Shown: positions 1 through 6,562 of the stretch, in pieces
How positions within the stretch are numbered: position 1 is the first letter of the stretch
Layout: each line of letters starts with the position of its first letter
Assembly: GCA_017503015.1 (NCBI GenBank)
Contig: JAFVTX010000007.1
Location: 1 to 37,231, forward strand
Source: Fibrobacter sp.
Lineage (GTDB): Bacteria; Fibrobacterota; Fibrobacteria; Fibrobacterales; Fibrobacteraceae
Reading direction: 5' to 3'
Length of the DNA: 37,231 bases
Position numbers and translations under genes: made by a program
Notes under the pieces: model-generated
Told to the model about the DNA's origin: nothing
Databases searched by the model: none
Seen by the model: only the letters and a program-made list of their open reading frames with translations

Positions 1-695
1 GCGACCTCAAGCTCCCGAACCGCTTCCTCGTTCCGCCTCCGGCCATCAAGGAAACCAGCGGCGAATGGCTTTCCGAAACCGGCGTCAAGCAGTTCGCTTG
101 CTCCGAAACGCAGAAGTACGGCCACGTGACCTACTTCTGGAATGGTAACCGTTCCAGCAAGTTCGACGGCGAAACCTACCTGGAAATCGAATCTGACGTT
201 GTTCCGTTCGAACAGCGCCCGTGGATGAAGGCTGCCGAAATCACCGACGCCATGATCGAAGCCTTGAAGAGCGGCAAGTACCAGACGCTCCGCTGCAACT
301 TCCCGAACGGCGACATGGTGGGCCACACAGGTAGCTTCCGCGCTGCTACCATGGCTATCGAAGCGGTGGATATCGGACTTGCACGCCTCCTCCCGGTGAT
401 TGACGCCCTCGGTGGTGTCGCCATCATCACGGCTGACCACGGTAACGCTGACGAAATGTACGAAATCGACAAGAAGACCGGCATGCCGAAGGTCAACAAG
501 GACGGCACCTTCAAGGCAAAGACCAGCCACACCTTGAACAAGGTTCTTTGCATCCTTTACGACAACGTTACGGGCGGCAAGCTTTCCCTCAAGGAAGGCG
601 ACTGGGGTCTGTCGAACATCGCTGCGACGACCGCAAACCTCCTGGGCCTCGAAAAGCACGAAGCGTGGGATGACTCGATGCTCATCATCAAGTAA
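1..695 (+). CDS. gpmI: 2,3-bisphosphoglycerate-independent phosphoglycerate mutase, C-terminal part (5' truncated)
   Basis: Interconverts 3- and 2-phosphoglycerate in glycolysis; cytosolic and Mn-dependent in this family. The frame is open from base 3 to the TAA at 693-695 and lacks the N-terminal half, which lies outside the window. Visible family signatures are FACSETQKYGHVTYFWNG near the start, the GHTG segment, and ADHGNADEM, whose Asp and His belong to the alkaline-phosphatase-type metal site. The C-terminus, with its SHT motif and the final LLGLEKHEAWDDSML region, is typical. A strong Rho-independent terminator follows at 791-819. Identification is secure; only the start is missing. Confidence 0.96.
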   Translation, partial: DLKLPNRFLVPPPAIKETSGEWLSETGVKQFACSETQKYGHVTYFWNGNRSSKFDGETYLEIESDVVPFEQRPWMKAAEITDAMIEALKSGKYQTLRCNFPNGDMVGHTGSFRAATMAIEAVDIGLARLLPVIDALGGVAIITADHGNADEMYEIDKKTGMPKVNKDGTFKAKTSHTLNKVLCILYDNVTGGKLSLKEGDWGLSNIAATTANLLGLEKHEAWDDSMLIIK

Positions 696-702
696 TTCAA
701 AG

Positions 703-778
703 TGTCATCCCCGCTATACGATACTTGGCAACTTGTTGCCTCAGTAGAGTTATCCTCTTTGGGGAGAAGGCGGGGATC
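703..778 (+). repeat. GTCATCCCCGC-type hairpin repeat with an enlarged loop
   Basis: The arms ATCCCCGC (707-714) and GCGGGGAT (770-777) pair perfectly but are separated by 55 nt instead of the usual 4-5 nt. The loop holds its own perfect hairpin, GGCAAC-TT-GTTGCC (727-740). Other members of this family are at 3963-3987 (reverse), 16624-16651, 29625-29650 and 32004-32032. Confidence 0.7.
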
Positions 779-790
779 TCCTTTTGGCGA

Positions 791-819
791 AAAAAGGGAA
801 CCCACGAGGGTTCCTTTTT
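791..819 (+). terminator. Rho-independent terminator of gpmI
   Basis: Stem GGAACCC (797-803) / GGGTTCC (808-814) with loop ACGA. The stem extends through A-T pairs into the flanking A-run and T-run, so it could act in both directions. Confidence 0.85.
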
Positions 820-824
820 CATTC

Positions 825-861
825 GGGGTTTTAGGGGCAGGGCCCCTAGGAGAAGGGGTAG
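825..861 (+). repeat. GGGGTTTTAGGGG...CCCCTAGG hairpin repeat, copy 1
   Basis: TAGGGGC (832-838) pairs with GCCCCTA (842-848). The surrounding bases match, in inverted orientation, a second copy at 17842-17876, including the flanking GGGGTTTT and GAAGGGGT blocks. This looks like a dispersed intergenic repeat and no function is visible. Confidence 0.6.
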
Positions 862-918
862 CTCCGGAACAAGTCCGGGGCGGGCACCTGGCCCGGCTTG
901 GTCTGGAGCAACCTTTGG

Positions 919-979
919 ACACTTAGCGCTTTAGCGCTTAGTGTACATGGCCACCTTTAGGTGGTGCGGAAGGCCTTCC
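919..979. repeat. Cluster of three small palindromes downstream of the glycosidase gene
   Basis: CACTTAGCGC-TTTA-GCGCTTAGTG (920-943, one mismatch), CCACCT-TT-AGGTGG (951-964) and the perfect 12-bp palindrome GGAAGGCCTTCC (968-979). They lie just past the stop of the minus-strand glycosidase gene and could stabilise or end its mRNA, but no T-run follows on that strand. Confidence 0.45.
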
Positions 980-982
980 CCC

Positions 983-3928
983 TTACCGCAAGCGGCGTAA
1001 TCCCTTGGGCATGGGGACTTCGGTGCCGTTCTCTTGCAAGAGGTAGATGTTGTCCAGGCTGATGTAGCCCTTGCCGCTGTAACGGGCCCTGAAGGCGAAG
1101 TTCTTGATTTGCTTCGGGTCCAGCTGCGGGATGGTCTTACCCCAGCCCTCTTGAGCCATGTTTTCCCAGATGAGGGTGTCGCGAACCCAGCTGCCGCGGG
1201 TGTTTTTCAGGCGGACCATGAATTCGTCGTAGTCCTTCACCTGTTCGCTGGCGATTTGCACTTCGAAATAGCCGTCGGGATTGTTGTGGTTGGTAGCGTA
1301 GTCGAACACGATGCCAACGGAATTCTTGACGGCTTCGGGAATCACGTAGTAAGCTCCGGCGAAGTTGGGCCAACCCTGTGCAGGAGGCTGCTCGATGATA
1401 AAGTCGTGACGGATGAACCCACCGTGAGGGGGTGCCCCGTTAAAAACCTTGGCCTCGATACTGGTAGCGTTATCGCCGTTGGCCACCGGGTACCAATCTA
1501 CCGCATCCAGCCCGTTGTCGAAGTTCTGCATGACGCTAGTGGTGCGGTAAGCCCCGCGGATGCGGAAGGGAATCTTGAATTCCGTAATCTTGCCGCCCAG
1601 GCCGCGAATCTTCAGCGTCGCCGTGGCAGGCCCAAGTTTCACATTTGCGGGCATGGGAACCTTCACATGGAAGCTTTCGATGGAGGCGTTCCACAGGCCG
1701 TCATCGGGCTTGAACCATTTGACGATTCCAAGCTCCGGAATTTCAAGTTTGCCTTCTGTCAGCTGGCCGTACTGCTGCACGGCGGTGGCGAACAGGTCCA
1801 GGGTATCGCCTGCCAGCAGGACCTTCTTTTCGAGGGCAGCGGCAATGACCTTGGGGTCAGCCGCGGCTGACTTCGTCGCCGAATCCAGGCCCACGACCTT
1901 CGGGTTGATTTGCACGACGGCAAGTCCAAAGGGCGGTACGGCAATGTCCCTGGACTTGGACGGGTTGATGCGGCGGCCGCTTGGGCCCATTTTCGGGTAG
2001 GGGTAGGCACTTTGGGTCGTGCCGATCCACTTGAACTGTTCTGCGCCAAAAATTTCCACCTGTGTCCTGACCAAATCACCTTTGCCCACTGTCGGCGTTG
2101 CATTGGCAGAATCCGTGCCAACGCTTGCCCGGTCAATCTGCACCAGCTGCGTTATGTCGGAAAGGTTCACCAGCATCACCCGGGCAGAATCCCCCTTGCC
2201 AATGGCGTAGGCCACCACATCGGGGCTGTTGCTCTCTACCGGCAACACCGCGAACCCGCTTTCCAAAAAGTCCATGAAGGTCATGTAAACGCCATAGTAT
2301 TCCGCCGTAGGTTCCAGGGATTTCCAGTGATTCCAGGAGCCTTCCTTGAGGAGCGCCGTCATGCTGATAGTTCCCCAGGTGTCGTCGGGCCCTTTGAACA
2401 AGTTGCCGAAAGCGTCCCAGGGGAGCACCTGCAGGCGGTTGCCAAACCGCATGGCGTGCTGGGCAAAGACGCTGGCCATAGCGGTGGCCTGAGGGTAATC
2501 CATCAGCAGACTGTAGCCCTGCACGCAGGTGCTGAACTCCGAAAGAAACACCCGGCGTTCCCCTTCCAGGTGGCGTTTCATCCACATGTCCAGCGTGTCC
2601 ATGTTGGGGCCCACGTCCAGCATGGACTTGAGCATGTCTGCGGGTTTCGGGTCGTTTGGCGTCCAGTACGGGTAGTTGTGCAGGTCCACTACATCCAAGT
2701 AGCGCTTGCCATCTTTCTTTTCGGCCTCCCCCACAATCCGCAGGAACTCTTCCATCCAGTACTTTCCATCCAGAAGGCCCGCACCCTTCTGCTGCATCTT
2801 GTGGGTGCTGAACAGCGGGCCGTGCAAGATGATGCTGGAATCCACCGCCTTCATGGCGCGGGCGTATTCCAGATAGCGGGCGGCGTACTGCCTTGCCGAA
2901 ATGGGGCCGGACTCTTCCCACTCGCCGTCCAGTTCGTTGCCGATTTGCCACTGCTTGATGTCGTAGCCCTTCACCTTGTTGGCATAACGCACCCAGGCGG
3001 CGGCCTCCTTGGAGGTTCCCGTGCCCGCGTTCACGCAAATGACGGCCCTGGCATTGGGGAGCGTCTTGATGTATTCCATGAAGGTCTCGAAATCCCACTT
3101 GATGTCGGTCCAGTCCGTGCGGGCGATGTCGCCGTTCCTGGTAGACATGGCGTAGAACTTGTAGTTGTTGCCGCCCAGCAAATCCGTCGCGCCGCTGTAG
3201 AGTTTCATCTCACAAATCTGCACGCCCTTTGACGGCAGGTCCGTGGTCTTGAAACGGACGGCCACGTAGCGGGTATTGATTCGCTTGAACTTGTACTTGG
3301 TGGTGGCGGAATTCACCCGCACCGTGGCTTCTACCTTCAGCTTATTTTCAAGAGCCTGATGCACGCCGGGGTATTCGGCGTAGTCTTCCGTCCAGTAGGC
3401 CAGTTCAAAAGCCTTGGGGCGAAGTTTACCCCAATCGATCTGAATGGAATCCAGATTCACCTTTTCAGGGAATTCCACCACAATCCAGGGCGGGTCCACC
3501 GGGTCCAAAATTTCGCCCCACCACATGGTCTCCATCTTGCCGTCGGCCAGGTGGCTCCGGCGGACAAAACCGTAGTTGTCCTTGGTGGTGCCACGGTAAG
3601 CGGTCTCGCCCAAAAAGCCACGGGCCCACTTGGTCTCGTCGGGAGTCCAGAGTCCCGTTTCGTCGTACTTGCCGATGCCGTTCCAGTGGTAATCGTTAGA
3701 GAGGCTTCCATTGGGGAAGCGATACAGGGTGTAGCCGCCGTCCACAAGCGCAGGGGTCATATCGTAATAGCGGCTAGGCGGGTTCCAAATCGCCAGGTCG
3801 GCAGACATCATGTTGTCCCTGTTGATGACAACGCCGGGGTGCAGGTCATCGACCTTGACCACATTCTGGGAAGCAAAGACCGGCAGGGCAAAAAAGGCCG
3901 CAAGGGCAGAAACGACAAAAGTTTTCAT
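983..3928 (-). CDS. Secreted clan GH-A glycoside hydrolase (GH51/CelF-like) with carbohydrate-binding-like domains
   Basis: Probable plant-wall polysaccharide hydrolase of 981 residues. The start at 3928 is chosen because AGAGG lies just upstream and MKTFVVSALAAFFALPVFAS is a clear signal peptide; an in-frame start at 3946 is less likely. GNELDGEWE (around Glu332) matches the acid/base motif of GH51/clan GH-A enzymes, and FLSEF (Glu464) is the likely nucleophile. The first barrel strands (RFPNGSLSNDYHWNG, 70-84) are separated from the rest by residues ~100-250, which look like an F5/8-type (discoidin) domain. Residues ~790-965 resemble a CBM11-type beta-sandwich. A CelF-like (GH51 endoglucanase) role is inference; GH44 or arabinofuranosidase specificity cannot be excluded. 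Confidence 0.8.
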   Translation of the reverse strand: MKTFVVSALAAFFALPVFASQNVVKVDDLHPGVVINRDNMMSADLAIWNPPSRYYDMTPALVDGGYTLYRFPNGSLSNDYHWNGIGKYDETGLWTPDETKWARGFLGETAYRGTTKDNYGFVRRSHLADGKMETMWWGEILDPVDPPWIVVEFPEKVNLDSIQIDWGKLRPKAFELAYWTEDYAEYPGVHQALENKLKVEATVRVNSATTKYKFKRINTRYVAVRFKTTDLPSKGVQICEMKLYSGATDLLGGNNYKFYAMSTRNGDIARTDWTDIKWDFETFMEYIKTLPNARAVICVNAGTGTSKEAAAWVRYANKVKGYDIKQWQIGNELDGEWEESGPISARQYAARYLEYARAMKAVDSSIILHGPLFSTHKMQQKGAGLLDGKYWMEEFLRIVGEAEKKDGKRYLDVVDLHNYPYWTPNDPKPADMLKSMLDVGPNMDTLDMWMKRHLEGERRVFLSEFSTCVQGYSLLMDYPQATAMASVFAQHAMRFGNRLQVLPWDAFGNLFKGPDDTWGTISMTALLKEGSWNHWKSLEPTAEYYGVYMTFMDFLESGFAVLPVESNSPDVVAYAIGKGDSARVMLVNLSDITQLVQIDRASVGTDSANATPTVGKGDLVRTQVEIFGAEQFKWIGTTQSAYPYPKMGPSGRRINPSKSRDIAVPPFGLAVVQINPKVVGLDSATKSAAADPKVIAAALEKKVLLAGDTLDLFATAVQQYGQLTEGKLEIPELGIVKWFKPDDGLWNASIESFHVKVPMPANVKLGPATATLKIRGLGGKITEFKIPFRIRGAYRTTSVMQNFDNGLDAVDWYPVANGDNATSIEAKVFNGAPPHGGFIRHDFIIEQPPAQGWPNFAGAYYVIPEAVKNSVGIVFDYATNHNNPDGYFEVQIASEQVKDYDEFMVRLKNTRGSWVRDTLIWENMAQEGWGKTIPQLDPKQIKNFAFRARYSGKGYISLDNIYLLQENGTEVPMPKGLRRLR

Positions 3929-3942
3929 GAGAACCTCTTGAT

Positions 3943-3950
3943 ACAATATA
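3943..3950 (-). promoter_or_regulatory. Putative -10-like element of the glycosidase gene
   Basis: On the minus strand TATATTGT follows directly after the T-tract of the argBD terminator and lies 14 nt before the start codon. The same octamer precedes the ferredoxin gene (6209-6216). Confidence 0.4.
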
Positions 3951-3954
3951 CATC

Positions 3955-3987
3955 AAAAAAAAGATCCCCGCCTGCGCGGGGATGACA
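3955..3987 (-). terminator. Terminator of argBD, built from a GTCATCCCCGC repeat
   Basis: On the minus strand ATCCCCGC-GCAG-GCGGGGAT (plus 3964-3983) is followed by a run of eight T, read as A in 3955-3962 with one G. The hairpin is a reverse copy of the GTCATCCCCGC repeat family, so the repeat serves as the terminator here. Confidence 0.8.
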
Positions 3988-4015
3988 ATCGTTGGATATG
4001 CGGATAACTTTCGGA

Positions 4016-5218
4016 TTACTTCGCGGCGGCAGCGAAAGCTTTACCCAACTTTTCGAGGGCTTCAGCAACTTCGGCTTCGCTCACGTTCAGCGGCGGCAGC
4101 ATACGCAGCACGTTGCCCTTGGCAGAGAGCACCATGAGATGCTCGGCCCTGGCAGCAGCGATAATGTTACCCACCGGCATGGATTCGTCAAGAGCCACAC
4201 CGAGAATCAGGCCTTCGCCCCGGACTTCCTTGGCAAAGCTGTACTTTTCCACAAGGCTCGCCAAACCGGCCTTCAATTGGGCGGAACGTTCGGCAACATT
4301 CTTGAGCAGCCCCGGAATCTGCTTCACGACAGCGAGACCTGCGGCGCAAGCAATCGGGTTGCCGCCGAATGTGGTACCGTGGTCGCCGGCCTTGAGCTGG
4401 TCGGCAATCTTCTGGCGCAGGAGCACCGCACCCAGCGGGAGTCCGCCACCGATACCCTTAGCCAAAGAAACGAGATCCGGATTCAGACCGTACTTTTCGA
4501 AACCGCAGAAGGTTCCAAGACGACCCACACCCGCCTGCACTTCGTCAACAATCACGAGGCAGCCGAATTCCTTCTGCAGGCTGTTGATGGTCTCGACCAT
4601 CTCCTTCGAAAGCGTCATCACGCCGCCTTCGGCAGCGAGCGATTCCAGCATGATGGCACAGGTATTGCCATCCACCTCGGCCTTCAATGCAGCGCAGTCA
4701 TTCCAAGTCACATGCACGAAGTCACCCGGCATGGAGCCGAAGCCTTCCCTGATAGCCGGCTGGCCCGTTGCAGAAAGAGCTGCGTATGTCCTGCCGTGGA
4801 AGCTGTTCACGAAGGTAATGATTTTCTGCCGGTTCTTTTCACCCTTCCGGTCGAAGTACTTACGTGCGAACTTGATAGCGCCTTCGTTGGCTTCGGTACC
4901 GGAGTTGCAGAAGAAGGCCTTGTCGAACTTGGTGATTTCAAGGAGGGCCTTGCCGAGATTAATCTGCGGGTAGTTCGGGTAAAGGTTGCTGATGTGGTTG
5001 AAGTGGTTCATCTGTTCCACCACCGCATCCTTGATGGCCTGGTTCTGGTGACCGAGCGCGTTCACGGCGATACCCGCGACGAAGTCCAGGTACTGAGTGC
5101 CCTGGTCATCAAAGAGGTAAGAGCCCTCGCCCTTTACGAAGTTAATGTCTGCCTTGCCGTAGAGCGGCGCGATAATTTGTTTGTCCTGTTCGAGCAGGTT
5201 AGCGCAAGATTGTGCCAT
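4016..5218 (-). CDS. argD: Acetylornithine aminotransferase
   Basis: PLP-dependent class III aminotransferase (400 aa) that converts N-acetylglutamate semialdehyde to N-acetylornithine in arginine synthesis; homologues can also serve succinyl-diaminopimelate in lysine synthesis. Seen: NSGTEANEGAIKFARKY (PLP phosphate-binding segment), VIVDEVQAGVGRLG (Asp contacting the pyridine nitrogen), SLAKGIGGGLPLGA (Schiff-base Lys) and HGTTFGGNP. Length is normal for the family. It follows argB and overlaps it by 20 nt, so the pair is translationally coupled. A hairpin terminator lies immediately downstream. Confidence 0.95.
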   Translation of the reverse strand: MAQSCANLLEQDKQIIAPLYGKADINFVKGEGSYLFDDQGTQYLDFVAGIAVNALGHQNQAIKDAVVEQMNHFNHISNLYPNYPQINLGKALLEITKFDKAFFCNSGTEANEGAIKFARKYFDRKGEKNRQKIITFVNSFHGRTYAALSATGQPAIREGFGSMPGDFVHVTWNDCAALKAEVDGNTCAIMLESLAAEGGVMTLSKEMVETINSLQKEFGCLVIVDEVQAGVGRLGTFCGFEKYGLNPDLVSLAKGIGGGLPLGAVLLRQKIADQLKAGDHGTTFGGNPIACAAGLAVVKQIPGLLKNVAERSAQLKAGLASLVEKYSFAKEVRGEGLILGVALDESMPVGNIIAAARAEHLMVLSAKGNVLRMLPPLNVSEAEVAEALEKLGKAFAAAAK

Positions 5219-5990
5219 AGTTTAAATCTCCATTAATTTGTTTGCCAAAGTGTTCCGCGTCCTTCCAACCCACGATGTGGATGCTCTTGAGTCCTCGTCG
5301 GATTGACTTGAAACTCTCGCGGACTTTGGGAATCATACCGCCGGAGATGACGCCAGCTTCAATCAGCTTTTCGGCGTCCGCTTCGCTCAGTTCGGGAATT
5401 ACATTCTTGTTTTCGTCCATCACGCCCGGCACGTCGCTCACCAGCACGAACTGGTCGGCCTCGAGCGCCACAGCCAGTTCAGATGCGGCGGTGTCTGCGT
5501 TCACGTTCCAGCTCACAACCTTGCCGTTAGCATCTGGACCGATTGAAATCGGGCTTACCACGGGAACAAACCCCGCACCCCAGAGCGCGGTCACGATGCC
5601 CGGGTTCACCTTCTTGATTTCGCCCACCAGGCCAAGGTCTACCTTGCCCTGCTTCTTGACCACCTGGAACAGGTTCGCGTCTACGCCCGAAATACCGACG
5701 GCGCCGCAGCCGTTGTTCAGGAGCATGCGCACGAGCTTCTTGTTCACGTGGCCAGAGAGGGTCATCTCCACCATTTTCATGATGCCGGGGGTCGTCACGC
5801 GCAGACCGTCGATGAATGTCGGTTGTTCCTTGAGCAAGGCAATGTTTTCGTTGATGTCCTTGCCACTGCCGTGAACCACGGCCACCTGACAGCCTGCACC
5901 TGGGAGTGTAGAGACTGCCGACACAAAATCAGCGAGCTTAGCTTCGTCGATTGCCAGGCTGCCACCAATTTTTACAACCACTTTTTTCAT
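5199..5990 (-). CDS. argB: Acetylglutamate kinase
   Basis: Phosphorylates N-acetylglutamate, the second step of arginine synthesis; cytosolic amino-acid-kinase fold, 263 aa. Seen: N-terminal KIGGSL (phosphate-binding Lys), VSWNVNADTAASELA (substrate and nucleotide region) and GGMIPKVRES near the C-terminus. The short length without an N-terminal helix resembles the arginine-insensitive E. coli type rather than the hexameric feedback-inhibited type; this is inference. The usual VHGGG turn reads VVHGSGKDIN here. No strong ribosome-binding site is seen near the ATG. It is the first gene of the argB-argD pair. Confidence 0.94.
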   Translation of the reverse strand: MKKVVVKIGGSLAIDEAKLADFVSAVSTLPGAGCQVAVVHGSGKDINENIALLKEQPTFIDGLRVTTPGIMKMVEMTLSGHVNKKLVRMLLNNGCGAVGISGVDANLFQVVKKQGKVDLGLVGEIKKVNPGIVTALWGAGFVPVVSPISIGPDANGKVVSWNVNADTAASELAVALEADQFVLVSDVPGVMDENKNVIPELSEADAEKLIEAGVISGGMIPKVRESFKSIRRGLKSIHIVGWKDAEHFGKQINGDLNYGTILR

Positions 5991-6038
5991 CGCGGGTGCT
6001 GTCCTCTCGATTTGTTCGCCTTAAAAGACGATGAATTT

Positions 6039-6072
6039 CCGCCCGCAAATTTAGAAAAATGCTTGCGGGCGG
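6039..6072 (-). promoter_or_regulatory. Promoter-like element inside a 10-bp inverted repeat upstream of argB
   Basis: The arms CCGCCCGCAA (6039-6048) and TTGCGGGCGG (6063-6072) are perfect inverted repeats around a 14-nt centre. On the minus strand TTTTTCTAAATTTGCGG runs across the centre and one arm, the same string seen before tgt. TAAATTTG occupies 6053 to 6046. This fits a promoter core embedded in an operator, or a leader hairpin. Confidence 0.45.
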
Positions 6073-6208
6073 GGCCCCAGCTCGGAGTTGCGAAGGCCGC
6101 ACGGGCCCCTCCCTGCACCCTCCCCATCCTTGGCCGACGCTTTTTTTCTCACAGCGCCCTTTTTTCTGCATAAATTGATTCTATCTTCTTTTTCACATTC
6201 AATTTTTT

Positions 6209-6229
6209 TATATTGTGCTTATAACACAA
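6209..6229 (+). promoter_or_regulatory. Putative ferredoxin promoter core with overlapping imperfect palindrome
   Basis: A T-tract (6203-6209) runs into TATATTGT (6209-6216). The inverted repeat TTGTG-N7-CACAA (6213-6229) overlaps its end and may be an operator. Confidence 0.4.
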
Positions 6230-6252
6230 ACCAAAGACACAAGAGGTATATT

Positions 6253-6450
6253 ATGGCTATTTCTAAAGTTTGGCTGGACGAATCCAGCGACGAATGCGTA
6301 TCTTGCGGCGCCTGCGAAGCTACTTGCGACGCAGTGTTCAGCGTTCCCGAAAAGATGCAGGTGAAGGAAGGCGTTGATTATTCCGCTTACGAAAGCGAGA
6401 TCAAGGACGCTGCCGACTCCTGCCCCGCCGGCGTCATCAAGTACGAATAG
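6253..6450 (+). CDS. [4Fe-4S] ferredoxin, Thermotoga type
   Basis: Small electron carrier of 65 aa. The start ATG at 6253 has AGAGGT six bases upstream, so longer in-frame extensions are unlikely. The N-terminal CVSCGACEATC supplies the first three cluster cysteines plus an extra Cys, and the C-terminal DSCPAGVI supplies the fourth ligand. Spacing and the AADSCP motif resemble the single-cluster ferredoxins of Thermotoga and Pyrococcus, where the extra Cys pair can form a disulfide. It is acidic and has no signal peptide. It is monocistronic, with its own promoter-like T-tract element and a strong terminator. The redox partner cannot be told from the context. Confidence 0.92.
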   Translation: MAISKVWLDESSDECVSCGACEATCDAVFSVPEKMQVKEGVDYSAYESEIKDAADSCPAGVIKYE

Positions 6451-6486
6451 TGCACAAGGCGACGCCCGTCGCAACAATACCATTGA

Positions 6487-6515
6487 AAAGGGCCTCCCCT
6501 ATGGGAGGTCTTTTT
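6487..6515 (+). terminator. Terminator of the ferredoxin gene
   Basis: Stem CCTCCC (6493-6498) / GGGAGG (6503-6508) with loop CTAT, extended by G-T and A-T pairs into an A-run and a T-run. Confidence 0.85.
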
Positions 6516-6532
6516 GTTATCCGGCAACAACT

Positions 6533-6554
6533 TGTCCCCGGACATCCGGGGGCA
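6533..6554 (-). terminator. GC-rich hairpin after the GH9 gene
   Basis: TGTCCCCGG-ACAT-CCGGGGGCA forms a 9-bp stem nine bases past the GH9 stop on the minus strand. No true T-run follows, so termination is only possible. Confidence 0.35.
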
Positions 6555-6562
6555 GAGGCTAA

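Noticed and set aside
1910-3232. Long plus-strand open frame (440 codons) over the glycosidase gene
   Set aside because: It is antisense to a gene with signal peptide, catalytic motifs and domains; its translation is rich in His, Val and Gly and shows no domain. High GC codon bias creates such shadow frames.
3992-5236. Plus-strand open frame of 414 codons opposite argD
   Set aside because: Antisense shadow of a clear acetylornithine aminotransferase; no recognisable motif or ribosome-binding site.
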